From Clostridium fungisolvens (GTDB lineage Bacteria > Bacillota > Clostridia > Clostridiales > Clostridiaceae), in contig NZ_BLZR01000001.1 in the NCBI RefSeq assembly GCF_014193895.1, forward strand, positions 3,472,001 through 3,536,000: DNA of 64,000 nt, read 5' to 3'. The translations under genes were made by a program, and so were the position numbers. Positions 7,955 to 17,120 of the stretch are shown in pieces. Position 1 is the first letter of the stretch. Each line of letters opens with the position of its first letter. The notes below the pieces were generated by a model, which had not been told where the DNA came from, did not search any database, and was given only the letters and a program-made list of their open reading frames with translations.

Positions 7955-8703
7955 TGATTATTTCCTCCTATATCTCCAAGTTCATATTGCAACAGAGATA
8001 CTGCTGTAAATCCAGCAGTCTCTGTTCTTAAGATTCTCGGTCCTAAAGTCACAATATGAGCTCCACTTTTCTTAAGATTATCTATTTCATATTCTTCTAA
8101 TCCGCCTTCAGGCCCTATAACAATAGCTATATTCTTAATAGTCTTATCACCTATTTCACTTATAGCATTTCTTATCCCATAGCCTGTAGCATTCTCATAA
8201 GGTACTACTATCATATCCATATTACCTAGCATATCAATCATGCTGCCAAATTCAACTGACTCATCTATATCAGGTATAATTGTTCTCTTTGATTGCTTAG
8301 ACGCCTCTAATGCTATTCTATGCAGTCTATCAAGCTTTTTAAATTCACCCTTTAACTTTACATCTACTCTATTAGTAATTAAAGGAATAATTTTCCTTAT
8401 ACCTAATTCAGTGCACTTTTGTACTATCAAATCCATCTTTGTTGATTTAGGTAACCCTTGAAACAATGTGATATTTATATTACTTTCATTATTACAACCT
8501 AATTCTTCAACAATTTTAACCTTAACGTATTGTTTTGTAATCTCTTCAATTTCTCCAAGGTACTCTTTACCTTCTAAATTGTTTATAGCTATCTTTTCTC
8601 CGGCTTCTAATCTTAGAACTCTATAAATATGCTTTACATCATCTCCAGAAATAATAGCATGTGTATCAGTAAAGGTCTCCTTTGGTGTGAAAAATTTATG
8701 CAT
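7951..8703 (-). CDS. rsmE: 16S rRNA (uracil-1498-N3)-methyltransferase
   Basis: A 250-residue SPOUT-class enzyme: the N-terminal PUA-like part starts MHKFFTPKE, and the C-terminal knot carries IAIVIGPEGGLEEYE and LGPRILRTETAG, the SAM-binding signatures of RsmE. It methylates U1498 in the decoding site. AAGGAG precedes the ATG. It sits between prmA and mtaB, the common Firmicute order. Confidence 0.96.
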   Translation of the reverse strand: MHKFFTPKETFTDTHAIISGDDVKHIYRVLRLEAGEKIAINNLEGKEYLGEIEEITKQYVKVKIVEELGCNNESNINITLFQGLPKSTKMDLIVQKCTELGIRKIIPLITNRVDVKLKGEFKKLDRLHRIALEASKQSKRTIIPDIDESVEFGSMIDMLGNMDMIVVPYENATGYGIRNAISEIGDKTIKNIAIVIGPEGGLEEYEIDNLKKSGAHIVTLGPRILRTETAGFTAVSLLQYELGDIGGNNQ

Positions 8704-8723
8704 TCCACATTCTCCTTAAAAGT

Positions 8724-9665
8724 CTATTTTACTCTAGCTACAATACAGTTCCATTCTCCATCTTTGTTTACTTCAACAACTTCAAAGCCTGAAGCTTCTA
8801 ATTTATCTATAACCATTTGTCTTCTATCATGGATTATTCCTGAAGTTATAAATAATCCACCTTGATTCATTGCTTGTTTAACATCATCAACAAGTATGCA
8901 TATTATCTCGGCTATTATGTTTGCTACAACTATGTCAGCTTTTCCGCTTACTACATCTAAAAGATTTCCTTCTAATATCTCAATATTATTTAAATTATTG
9001 AAACCAACGTTTTCTTTTGCAGAGTCTACTGCTACCGGATCAAGGTCAACCCCTACAACATGTTTTGCACCAAGCATAGATGCAACTATTGCAAGTATCC
9101 CTGATCCTGTACCTATATCAAAAACTACCGAATTTTCTTTTACATTCTTTTCAAGTGACTCAACACACATTCTTGTAGTTTCATGTGTTCCTGTACCAAA
9201 AGCCATTCCTGGATCAATTTCAACTACAAGATCATCGCCAGTATTTTCATACTGTTCCCATATAGGTTTTATCACTATTCTATCACCTATTTTAGTAGGC
9301 TTATAATATTGCTTCCAGTTATTAGCCCAGTCTTCTTCCTTCATTTCAGTTGCTATAACTTCACCCTCGCCTATATCTATTCCACACTCTTTAAGTTCTA
9401 CAAGTTTTTCTTTAATATATGTAACCACTTCTGAGATATTATCTTCATCAGAAAAATACCCCTTAACAACGGCAGCTTTCCCTTTATGTTCTAATATATT
9501 TATGTCTGCAAAATCCCATGTAAGAGGGCCTTGCTCTCTTGTTAATATGTCATTTGGATCCTCAATCGCAACTCCTTTACAGTCTAATCCATAAAATATA
9601 CCTGAAACTGGCTCTAAAGCCTCACTCTTACTTATTACCTTTATTTCTATCCATGTTCCGTTCAT
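8724..9665 (-). CDS. prmA: Ribosomal protein L11 methyltransferase
   Basis: About 313 residues, the usual PrmA length. The C-terminal Rossmann methyltransferase shows DIGTGSGILAIVASMLGA (SAM motif I) and DIVVANIIAEII (motif IV). PrmA trimethylates L11. The frame extends to 9719, but MNGTWIEIKV at 9665 has AAAGGA upstream and matches the family start, so the extra 18 residues are probably untranslated. It is the first gene of prmA-rsmE-mtaB. Confidence 0.95.
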   Translation of the reverse strand: MNGTWIEIKVISKSEALEPVSGIFYGLDCKGVAIEDPNDILTREQGPLTWDFADINILEHKGKAAVVKGYFSDEDNISEVVTYIKEKLVELKECGIDIGEGEVIATEMKEEDWANNWKQYYKPTKIGDRIVIKPIWEQYENTGDDLVVEIDPGMAFGTGTHETTRMCVESLEKNVKENSVVFDIGTGSGILAIVASMLGAKHVVGVDLDPVAVDSAKENVGFNNLNNIEILEGNLLDVVSGKADIVVANIIAEIICILVDDVKQAMNQGGLFITSGIIHDRRQMVIDKLEASGFEVVEVNKDGEWNCIVARVK

Positions 9666-9891
9666 ATAAATCAATCCTTTCTTGCTTTTGTTAATATATT
9701 TTCCATCCTGAAAATACACACAATGTACTTAAATATAGAATATTCAACGAGTATTACATAAATAAATACTTTTACTATAATTTTGAACATATACTGTCCA
9801 CTTAAAACATATGTAATATTTTAATACAAAATATTAGCTTATCACAACTAATATATTTTACACTTTACCATACTTCCTGTAAATATATATA

Positions 9892-9985
9892 GATGAACCA
9901 CTTCCTCTTAAATTTATATTTTTAAATTCTCTCACAAGAAACCGTGAGAGTTTTAAAAATTGTTTTCGGATAGAAGTAATTCATC
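9892..9985. repeat. MITE-like palindromic repeat family A, copy A1
   Basis: A 94-bp element with ends GATGAACCACTTC and GAAGTAATTCATC (11 of 13 paired) and an internal hairpin CTCTCAC/GTGAGAG. Related copies lie at 9990, 17025, 36434, 41265 and 63842. No coding capacity. It stands in the prmA upstream region. Confidence 0.75.
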
Positions 9986-9989
9986 TTTA

Positions 9990-10082
9990 GATGAACCACT
10001 TCCTCTTAAATTTACATTTTTAAATTCTCTCACAAGAAACCGTGAGAGTTTTAAAAATACGTTTCGTTACGAAACAGCACAC
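9990..10082. repeat. Family A repeat, copy A2 (tandem, degraded right end)
   Basis: Starts 5 bp after A1 with the same GATGAACCACTTCC and an identical CTCTCAC/GTGAGAG hairpin, but the right terminal repeat has decayed (CGAAACAGCACAC). The remaining sequence up to 10186 is plain AT-rich DNA with the SD of the next gene. Confidence 0.7.
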
Positions 10083-10186
10083 ATTTAAACCTTTTCGTAA
10101 CTTAATCTTGTCAAAAAACAACTCACCTTTATATAACTCTTTGCATATCATAACAAGTAAATATTTCGTAATAGGTGGTAGATAAC

Positions 10187-10384
10187 ATGAATTGTTATGA
10201 AGCAATGAAAAGAATAATTGAAATTGATTCTAAAATGTCCGATTTAGGAAAATTATTAGCTAATGCTAAAAATCCTGCCGATAAGGATAGATATGAAAAA
10301 AGTATCGATGTTTTAGAGATGGAATTCTTAAGACTCAAGCATCAATTAGAAGTCACTGAATTAAATACTAACATTCTTCTATAA
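10187..10384 (+). CDS. Small coiled-coil protein of unknown function
   Basis: A 65-residue ORF on the plus strand starting MNCYEAMKRIIEIDSKM. AGGTGG lies 8 bases before the ATG at 10187 (the frame also opens at a GTG at 10175, which is part of the SD). Its heptad-like pattern (Leu/Met/Ile spaced 3-4, with Glu/Lys/Arg) suggests two helices forming a coiled coil. Size recalls small Spo0E-like regulators, but the SQELD motif is absent, so I give no function. It is the only plus-strand gene between prmA and dnaJ. Confidence 0.6.
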   Translation: MNCYEAMKRIIEIDSKMSDLGKLLANAKNPADKDRYEKSIDVLEMEFLRLKHQLEVTELNTNILL

Positions 10385-10454
10385 ATTTATTCAAACACCC
10401 ATTATCTCCCTAAACCCAATTATTCAACTGATCTTTTCTTTAAATACTTACATT

Positions 10455-10508
10455 AAGAATACTGTTTAAATTAAGTGGTTAGGTAGGAGATGCTATAACA
10501 GAGGAAAA
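10455..10508. repeat. Fragment of palindromic repeat family B
   Basis: The stretch with TTTAAATTAAGTGGTTAGG and GGAGATGCTATA resembles the left end of the full family B element at 20708-20878. Only this end is kept. Confidence 0.45.
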
Positions 10509-10512
10509 ATCT

Positions 10513-10548
10513 AAAAGCCAAGAATACTAATTTGTATTCTTGGCTTTT
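10513..10548. terminator. Bidirectional intrinsic terminator after dnaJ and the small plus-strand gene
   Basis: Perfect 15-bp stem AAAAGCCAAGAATAC (10513-10527) with its complement (10534-10548) and a 6-base loop; T-runs are present on both strands. It lies 11 bp past the dnaJ stop. Confidence 0.88.
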
Positions 10549-10558
10549 TAAAAGGTGT

Positions 10559-11713
10559 TTATCCGAATATTTTTCCCATAAAACCTTTTTTATCTTTATC
10601 TTTATGATCTTTGTTCTCATTAGAATCATGCTGAATTTTCTCTCCTGATGCTTCTAAGAACATATTTAAAGCTTCTTTTTGTTTATCGTTAAGACTCTTA
10701 GGAATATCAACAATTACATTTACATATTGATCTCCTCTTCCTGATGAATTAACTCTAGGAACTCCTTTACCCCTAAGTCTAAACAACGTTCCTGGTTGTG
10801 TACCAGCTGGTACTGTGTACTTAACATCTCCATCAACAGTAGGCACCTTTATTTCTGTTCCCATTGTTGCTCTTATCATATCAACATGATAATCCAAATA
10901 AATGTCAAAACCTTGTCTCTTAAATACCTTTGAAGGCGCCACATTGATTCTTATATACAAATCTCCAGGAGTTCCATTGTTTGAACCATGTTCTCCTTGT
11001 CCTCTTAATGGCATTACATTACCTGTATCAACCCCTGCTGGAACATTAACTTTAATCTTTCTTGTTTTTCTAACTTTGCCTTTTCCTCTACATTCTGGAC
11101 ATGGATCTTCAATCACATGACCTTTTCCTCCACACTTGTCACAAGCGGATTGAGAAACAAAGTTACCAAAAGGAGTTTGTCTTTGTGCTCTTATTTGACC
11201 AGTTCCACCACATTTAGAACATGTCTTTGGTGATGTTCCTGGTTTTGCTCCTGAACCTCTACAAGTTTCACAATTTTCACTTCTAGTTATAGATATCTCT
11301 TTTTCCATACCAAAAACAGCTTCTTCAAAAGAAAGATTAAGAGTATATTCTATATCATTACCTCTTTGTGGACCGTTTCTTCTGGCACCACCGCCGCCAC
11401 CAAAACCTCCACCAAAGATGCTTTCAAATATATCGCCAAATCCACCACCAAAATCGAATCCATCAAAACCTGATGCACCACCACCAGCATTAAAGTCTGT
11501 TGTTCCAAATTGGTCATACTGAGCTTTCTTCTGAGGATCACTTAAAACTTGGTAAGCTTCATTTAATTCTTTAAATTTTTCTTCAGCCTCATGATCACCA
11601 GGGTTTCTATCTGGATGATATTTTAGAGCTTGCTTTCTAAATGCTTTTTTTATTTCATCATCACTTGCACCTTTTTCAAGTCCAAGTACACTGTAAAAGT
11701 CTTTCCCTGCCAA
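10559..11713 (-). CDS. dnaJ: Chaperone protein DnaJ (Hsp40)
   Basis: The 384-residue protein has a J domain with HPD at 33-35, a Gly/Phe-rich linker (about 75-115), four CxxCxGxG zinc repeats (starting CETCRGSG, CSKCGGTG, CDKCGGKG, CPECRGKG), and the C-terminal substrate-binding domains. It stimulates DnaK ATPase and delivers clients. It ends the hrcA-grpE-dnaK-dnaJ operon. Confidence 0.98.
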   Translation of the reverse strand: MAGKDFYSVLGLEKGASDDEIKKAFRKQALKYHPDRNPGDHEAEEKFKELNEAYQVLSDPQKKAQYDQFGTTDFNAGGGASGFDGFDFGGGFGDIFESIFGGGFGGGGGARRNGPQRGNDIEYTLNLSFEEAVFGMEKEISITRSENCETCRGSGAKPGTSPKTCSKCGGTGQIRAQRQTPFGNFVSQSACDKCGGKGHVIEDPCPECRGKGKVRKTRKIKVNVPAGVDTGNVMPLRGQGEHGSNNGTPGDLYIRINVAPSKVFKRQGFDIYLDYHVDMIRATMGTEIKVPTVDGDVKYTVPAGTQPGTLFRLRGKGVPRVNSSGRGDQYVNVIVDIPKSLNDKQKEALNMFLEASGEKIQHDSNENKDHKDKDKKGFMGKIFG

Positions 11714-11743
11714 TTATTTCCACCACCTAAGTTATAATATTAA

Positions 11744-11766
11744 AGGGAAGACGAGTTGCCTTCCCT
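11744..11766 (-). other. Intercistronic hairpin between dnaK and dnaJ
   Basis: AGGGAAG (11744-11750) pairs with CTTCCCT (11760-11766) around a 9-base loop. On the minus strand it is followed by only TTTAATATT, so it would be a weak terminator or an mRNA processing/stability element that lowers dnaJ relative to dnaK. Confidence 0.45.
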
Positions 11767-11801
11767 GTCATATTATATATTAAATACTCGCTTTGTTACA
11801 A

Positions 11802-13655
11802 CTATTTATCTTCATCAACCTTAAAATCAGCATCTACTACATTGTCATCATGAGCAGCTCCTGTGTTTGCTCCACCTGCATTAGCAGCATTTGGATCAAA
11901 TCCAGCACCACCTTGTGCATTTGCCTCACCGTATATCTTTGATGAAATTGCATAGAATTCTTGAGTTAAATCTTCTGTAGCTTTCTTTATAGCTTCTATG
12001 TCGTCTCCATCTTTAACCTTCTTAACATCTTCAAGTTTAGCTTGTATCTTAGCTTTATCTTCAGCAGAAACCTTATCACCTAATTCAGTTAAAGTTTGTT
12101 CTGTTTGATATACAACTTGATCTGCATTGTTTTTAACTTCTATTGATTCTTTTCTCTTCTTATCTTCTTCTGCAAATCTTTCAGCTTCTTTAACTGCCTT
12201 ATCTATTTCGTCATCACTTAAGTTAGTTGAAGCTGTTATAGTTATATTAGCTTCTTTTCCAGTTCCTTTATCAACTGCAGATACCTTTACGATACCATTA
12301 GCATCTATATCAAAAGTAACTTCTATTTGAGGTACTCCTCTTCTAGCTGGAAGTATTCCTGAAAGTGTGAATCTACCAAGAGTCTTGTTATCAGCTGCCA
12401 TTTGTCTTTCACCTTGAACAACATGTATTTCAACTGATGTTTGGTTATCTGCTGCAGTTGAGAATACTTGACTCTTTCTTGTAGGTATAGTTGTATTTCT
12501 TTCTATTAATGGAGTTGCTACTCCGCCTAAAGTTTCAATACCAAGGCTTAATGGAGTTACATCAAGAAGTAATACATCCTTAACATCTCCAGTTAATACA
12601 CCAGCTTGTATTGCAGCACCTACAGCAACACATTCATCTGGGTTAACTCCCTTTGAAGGTTCTTTTCCTGTAAATTTCTTAACAGCTTCTTGAACTGCTG
12701 GTATTCTTGTAGAACCACCAACTAAAACTATTTTGTCTATATCATTTAAGCTTAATCCTGAGTCAGCTAATGCTTTTCTCATTGGCTCTATTGTTCTTTC
12801 AACTAAATCATTAGTTATTTCATTGAATTTAGCTCTTGTAAGAGTTAATTCAATATGCTTTGGGCCTGTAGCATCAGCTGTTATAAATGGAAGATTTATT
12901 ATAGTTTGAGTTGAAGACGAAAGCTCTATCTTAGCTTTTTCAGCTGCTTCTTTAAGTCTTTGTAAAGCCATCTTATCATTTCTTAAATCAATTCCATGTT
13001 GTGATTTAAAATCAGCTGCTATATAATCTATAATCTTTTGGTCAAAGTCATCTCCACCAAGGTGAGTATCTCCATTTGTTGCCTTAACTTCAAATACTCC
13101 ATCTCCAAGTTCAAGTATTGATACGTCGAAAGTACCACCACCTAAGTCATAAACGAATATTTTATGGCTATGATCTGTCTTATCAAGACCATAAGCTAAT
13201 GATGCTGCAGTTGGTTCGTTTATTATTCTTAAAACTTCAAGACCAGCTATCTTACCTGCATCTTTAGTCGCTTGTCTTTGTGAGTCATTGAAATATGCTG
13301 GAACTGTTATAACTGCTTGAGTTACAGTTTCTCCTAAGTAAGCTTCTGCATCAGCCTTTATCTTTTGAAGAACCATAGCTGATATTTCTTGTGGAGTATA
13401 GTCCTTACCATCAATAGTAGTCTTATGGTTAGTTCCCATATGTCTCTTTATTGATATTATTGTTTTATCTGGATTTGTAATCGCTTGTCTTTTAGCTACT
13501 TGACCAACTAATCTTTCTCCATTAGCTTGGAAAGATACTACTGAAGGAGTTGTTCTTGCACCTTCTGAGTTTGCTATAACTACAGGTTCTCCTCCTTCCA
13601 TAACAGCTACACAAGAATTAGTTGTTCCTAAATCAATACCTATAACCTTTGACAT
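11802..13655 (-). CDS. dnaK: Chaperone protein DnaK (Hsp70)
   Basis: The 617-residue Hsp70 begins MSKVIGIDLGTTNSCVAVME and includes the phosphate-2 motif VYDLGGGTFDVSIL, the adenosine motif VLVGGSTRIPAVQ, and a substrate domain from about residue 370; the tail is Ala/Gly/Asn-rich and ends in VVDADFKVDEDK. Gram-positive-type deletion in the nucleotide-binding domain fits the length. It works with GrpE and DnaJ. Confidence 0.99.
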   Translation of the reverse strand: MSKVIGIDLGTTNSCVAVMEGGEPVVIANSEGARTTPSVVSFQANGERLVGQVAKRQAITNPDKTIISIKRHMGTNHKTTIDGKDYTPQEISAMVLQKIKADAEAYLGETVTQAVITVPAYFNDSQRQATKDAGKIAGLEVLRIINEPTAASLAYGLDKTDHSHKIFVYDLGGGTFDVSILELGDGVFEVKATNGDTHLGGDDFDQKIIDYIAADFKSQHGIDLRNDKMALQRLKEAAEKAKIELSSSTQTIINLPFITADATGPKHIELTLTRAKFNEITNDLVERTIEPMRKALADSGLSLNDIDKIVLVGGSTRIPAVQEAVKKFTGKEPSKGVNPDECVAVGAAIQAGVLTGDVKDVLLLDVTPLSLGIETLGGVATPLIERNTTIPTRKSQVFSTAADNQTSVEIHVVQGERQMAADNKTLGRFTLSGILPARRGVPQIEVTFDIDANGIVKVSAVDKGTGKEANITITASTNLSDDEIDKAVKEAERFAEEDKKRKESIEVKNNADQVVYQTEQTLTELGDKVSAEDKAKIQAKLEDVKKVKDGDDIEAIKKATEDLTQEFYAISSKIYGEANAQGGAGFDPNAANAGGANTGAAHDDNVVDADFKVDEDK

Positions 13656-13716
13656 TTGCTATTTCCTCCTCATTAATCACGAATTTAATTAATTTATTCA
13701 AATAAAAGTATGTTTA

Positions 13717-14340
13717 CTAGTTTGCTACTTTAACCATAGTGAACCTAAGAACTTTGCTACCTTTTTTATAGCCTTTTTGAAAGACCTCTGCTATGGTGTT
13801 GGCACCTAAATTTTCATCTTCTATATGCATTACTGCTTGATGTAAATTCGGGTCAAATTCACCGTTAGCTTCTATTTCCTCTACTCCTAATTTTTCAAAG
13901 GCATTTTTGAACTGTCTTACAGTCATGTCTACTCCTTTTTTAAGGTCATCAACACTTCCATCAACAGTTACAGCTCTTTCAAGATTGTCTAACACTGGGA
14001 ACATTTCTTTAAGTACGTCCTCACAAGCATCAGTATAAATACCTTCTTTTTCTTTAGAAGTTCTCTTTCTAAAGTTGTCATACTCTGCATTTAATCTTAA
14101 AAGTCTTTCTTTTAATGCATCTAATTCATTATTTAATTTCGAGTTTTCATTCTTAAGTTTAATTATTTCATCTTTAAAAGATGTAACATTATCATTACCA
14201 CTTTCAAATTCAATATCTTCTAAAATTTCACCTTCTAGAACTTCTTCTAGAGTATCTTTTTCTTCTAAATTTTCATTTTCCACTTCTGCAGTATTTACAT
14301 CATCTTTTTCATTGATATTTTCGTTATTCACTTCTTTCAT
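13717..14340 (-). CDS. grpE: Nucleotide exchange factor GrpE
   Basis: 207 residues: an acidic, Asn/Glu-rich first ~55 residues, a long coiled coil (about 60-110, containing LNAEYDNFRKRTSKEKE) and the beta-domain with GVEEIEANGEFDPNLHQAV. GrpE releases ADP from DnaK. Located between hrcA and dnaK as usual. Confidence 0.97.
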   Translation of the reverse strand: MKEVNNENINEKDDVNTAEVENENLEEKDTLEEVLEGEILEDIEFESGNDNVTSFKDEIIKLKNENSKLNNELDALKERLLRLNAEYDNFRKRTSKEKEGIYTDACEDVLKEMFPVLDNLERAVTVDGSVDDLKKGVDMTVRQFKNAFEKLGVEEIEANGEFDPNLHQAVMHIEDENLGANTIAEVFQKGYKKGSKVLRFTMVKVAN

Positions 14341-14446
14341 ATCTTGTTACTACACCTCATCTCTTTTTTATGAAATAGGGCTTTCTTAATATATAAAACC
14401 CCTTGCTATTCTTTACTTTATACTATAAAAATATAATTATTTATAT

Positions 14447-15472
14447 TTATTTCAAGCGTTGATTCTTAAGCGACTCATTAAGTTCCTTCATAACTTCTGC
14501 CATGATGGATAACACTTTAGGATAGTTGATTCTTGTTGGTCCAATTAAAGCAATGGTCCCAGTATTTTTACCACCTAAGGTGTATACAGCAGAAATTACA
14601 CTGCAATCTTTTGCCTCAGGAAGATAATTTTCATCACCTATTCTTATAGAAATATTATCATCACTTACTATCAATTTAGAAACATTGTCCTTATCATAAA
14701 GAAGAGATAATATCTCCTTAGCTTTTTCTATATCATTGTACTCAGGGTAGTTAAATATGTTAGTTGTACCTTCCATAAACACTTCACTTTCTGATGTATT
14801 TAAAGTTTCATACAATGCTGGTATCAATGCATTAAATATTTCATCAAAACCTAACAAATCTTTCTTCAACTTGTTTATAGTAACCAAATTTATTTGTTCT
14901 ATCGTTAGATCTTTAAGTCTTATATTCAATATATCGTTTATCTTTGATAATGTTTCTAATGTTGGTATGTTAGTTACCTTAATAAGACTGTTTTTTATCG
15001 CTCCACTATCAGTAACAATAACACAAAGAAGGTTAAATTGATCTACAATCATAAGTTGTATAGACTTTATAACACTTTTCTTAACAGAAGGTGCATTTAC
15101 TACGCAAGTAAGTTTTGTTAATTGTGACAAAAGAGTACTTGCCTGCTTTATCATTCTATCTACTTCAAAAAGAGCAGAATCAATAAGATATTTTTTAATT
15201 AGAAGTTCCTCTTCCAAACTAACACCTTGAAATTCCATTAGTTTATCTACATATAATCTGTATCCTTTGCTTGATGGAACTCTGCCAGCAGATGCATGAG
15301 GTTGCTCAAGATATCCTAATTCTTCTAAGTCAGACATTTCATTTCTGATTGTAGCTGAACTTATTCCTAAATCATATTTTTTAGCGATAGTTCTTGATCC
15401 TACTGGCTCTCCAGTCATTATATAGTCATTTATTATTGCCTGAAGAATTTTAATTTTTCTTTCATCTATCAC
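14447..15472 (-). CDS. hrcA: Heat-inducible transcription repressor HrcA
   Basis: About 341 residues with an N-terminal winged helix (IDERKIKILQAIINDYI, GSRTIAKKYDLGISSATIR) and the GAF-like HrcA core. It binds the CIRCE operator found 18 bp upstream and so represses its own operon. The frame reaches 15496, but that start would lie within CIRCE; the GTG at 15472 has GAGGTGAT just upstream and gives the usual VIDERK start. Confidence 0.97.
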   Translation of the reverse strand: MIDERKIKILQAIINDYIMTGEPVGSRTIAKKYDLGISSATIRNEMSDLEELGYLEQPHASAGRVPSSKGYRLYVDKLMEFQGVSLEEELLIKKYLIDSALFEVDRMIKQASTLLSQLTKLTCVVNAPSVKKSVIKSIQLMIVDQFNLLCVIVTDSGAIKNSLIKVTNIPTLETLSKINDILNIRLKDLTIEQINLVTINKLKKDLLGFDEIFNALIPALYETLNTSESEVFMEGTTNIFNYPEYNDIEKAKEILSLLYDKDNVSKLIVSDDNISIRIGDENYLPEAKDCSVISAVYTLGGKNTGTIALIGPTRINYPKVLSIMAEVMKELNESLKNQRLK

Positions 15473-15489
15473 TAATATCACCTCTTTTG

Positions 15490-15516
15490 TTAGCACTCAC
15501 TTAACTTGAGTGCTAA
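15490..15516. promoter_or_regulatory. CIRCE operator (HrcA binding site)
   Basis: Perfect TTAGCACTC-N9-GAGTGCTAA inverted repeat at 15490-15498 and 15508-15516, in the leader between the promoter and the hrcA start. Confidence 0.98.
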
Positions 15517-15529
15517 TGACTACGATTTA

Positions 15530-15558
15530 AATATATTATTTATATAATTTTTTGTCAA
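15530..15558 (-). promoter_or_regulatory. Sigma-A promoter of hrcA-grpE-dnaK-dnaJ
   Basis: Minus strand TTGACA (15553-15558), 17-base spacer, TATATT (15530-15535), ending just upstream of CIRCE. The rest of the gap to 15810 shows only AT-rich DNA. Confidence 0.88.
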
Positions 15559-15810
15559 TTTGATTTAAGTTAATAAATCTATAGATTAAATTAATTTAGG
15601 CTATTATTTATAAACTTTCTCTTACATTCTCACAATTCCTCTCGATTGCTTCTAAATTCTTATTTTATTCAAGTCCATGATATTTTTTACATAATCTCTT
15701 CTTACTTTCTAGTTTACATTTTTTATATGCTGACGACCGTATTGCTTAAATATAAAAGTTTATCTAGTCTTAACTAACTTAGTTTCCCCAGCTTCTCTCC
15801 ACAAAATTCA

Positions 15811-15855
15811 AAAGAATGTATGAATTTATATAGCATATGAATTCATACATTCTTT
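15811..15855 (-). terminator. Intrinsic terminator of hemW
   Basis: A 20-bp inverted repeat with one mismatch (arms 15811-15830 and 15836-15855, starting AAAGAATGTATGAAT) sits 14 bp past the hemW stop. Confidence 0.75.
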
Positions 15856-15868
15856 TATATTTTTCCAC

Positions 15869-16996
15869 CTAAGTTAACATAAAATCACTCATAACATAGT
15901 TTGATAGTTCTATTCCTTTTTCACTTAAAAAAATCATACCATTTTTTCTTATTAAAAGACCTTCTTTTACATGTTTATCTATGACAGCTTTAAAAATATC
16001 ATCTATGGAAACTTTAAATTTTTTCTTAAACTTATCCTCTGATATTCCTTCTAATTTCCTTAGCCCCATAAACATAAATTCTTCCATATTATCTTCTGAT
16101 GAATTTTTTATTATTTCTTCATATTCTTCTAAATTCTTTTCAATTGCTTCCATATATTTGTTCATATTTGATAAATTTTTATATCTTGTTCCATCAATAT
16201 ATGAAGATGCCCCTGTACCGCAGGCTATATAATCTTCTAAATTCCAATATACTAAGTTGTGCTTGCATTCTTTTCCTTCCTTAGCATAATTAGAAATCTC
16301 ATACCTATTATACCCACTATCTTTTAATAAAGAATGAGTCAAATCATTCATTTCTCTTTCTTGATCTTCTGTTGGAAGATTAAGTCTATTCTGCTCATAC
16401 CATCTATAAAAAACTGTGTCTTCCTCAACTATAAGGCTATAAGCTGATATGTGCTCTGGATTTAATTTTATTATCATGCTTAGACTTTCCTTCCATTGGT
16501 CAACCTTCTGACCAGGAAGCCCGTACATAAGATCCACATTTATGTTATCAAAACCCTTGCTTCTGGCTAAATAATAGTTCTCCTCAAATTCCTTATAATT
16601 GTGTATTCTACCGATTACAGTTAATAGATTATCTTGACATGCCTGTAGCCCAAGCGAAAGTCTATTAACTTTATTTTTTTTCATAACTTCTAAGATTTCA
16701 TCATTCAAGGTTCCCGGATTACATTCAATAGTGTATTCAACATCTTCTGAAAGATTTAAGTTTCCTATACACTTTAAAAGTTCTTCAAATAGAGGTAAAT
16801 ATAAATAGGTGGGAGTTCCCCCACCTATAAAAACACTTGTTATCTCATATTTACTAGCTTTATTCTTTATTTCTGCTATAAGAGCCTTAGTATATCGCTC
16901 CATAGTATCTTCCATACCTTGAAATGAGTGAAAATCACAGTAAAAACACTTTTGTTTACAGAATGGTATATGTACATAAAGTGCTATTTTCTCCAT
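15869..16996 (-). CDS. hemW: Radical SAM protein HemW (heme chaperone family)
   Basis: About 375 residues with the HemW signature IALYVHIPFCKQKCFYCDF (Cys-x3-Cys-x2-Cys) near the N-terminus, GGGTPTYL, and the C-terminal HemN-like helical domain. The family was long annotated as oxygen-independent coproporphyrinogen oxidase; HemW proteins instead bind heme and act as chaperones. The Cys-x3-Cys-x2-Cys is followed by Asp-Phe rather than the extra Cys of HemN. GGAGG lies 7 bases before the ATG at 16996. It follows lepA, a conserved pair. Confidence 0.93.
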   Translation of the reverse strand: MEKIALYVHIPFCKQKCFYCDFHSFQGMEDTMERYTKALIAEIKNKASKYEITSVFIGGGTPTYLYLPLFEELLKCIGNLNLSEDVEYTIECNPGTLNDEILEVMKKNKVNRLSLGLQACQDNLLTVIGRIHNYKEFEENYYLARSKGFDNINVDLMYGLPGQKVDQWKESLSMIIKLNPEHISAYSLIVEEDTVFYRWYEQNRLNLPTEDQEREMNDLTHSLLKDSGYNRYEISNYAKEGKECKHNLVYWNLEDYIACGTGASSYIDGTRYKNLSNMNKYMEAIEKNLEEYEEIIKNSSEDNMEEFMFMGLRKLEGISEDKFKKKFKVSIDDIFKAVIDKHVKEGLLIRKNGMIFLSEKGIELSNYVMSDFMLT

Positions 16997-17024
16997 ACTG
17001 TTACCTCCAATCAAATCATCTTTT

Positions 17025-17119
17025 GATGCACCAATTCATAATAAAATTTATATTTTCAAATTCTCCTCTCAGAACCCAGAGGAGTTTTGAAAATAGATTT
17101 CGGATTGAATTGGTGCATC
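17025..17119. repeat. Family A MITE-like repeat, copy A3
   Basis: A 95-bp element with perfect 13-bp terminal inverted repeats GATGCACCAATTC (17025-17037) and GAATTGGTGCATC (17107-17119) and an internal hairpin CTCCTCT/AGAGGAG. It fills the lepA-hemW gap and ends 1 bp before the lepA stop codon. Confidence 0.85.
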
Positions 17120-17120
17120 C

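Noticed and set aside
9892..10082. Two tandem similar repeats that could suggest a CRISPR array
   Set aside because: Only two units, each ~95 bp with paired ends and an inner hairpin; no short regular spacers and no cas genes.
10020..10205. Minus-strand ORF of 61 residues over the A2 repeat
   Set aside because: No SD, composed of repeat and intergenic sequence, and overlaps a supported plus-strand gene.
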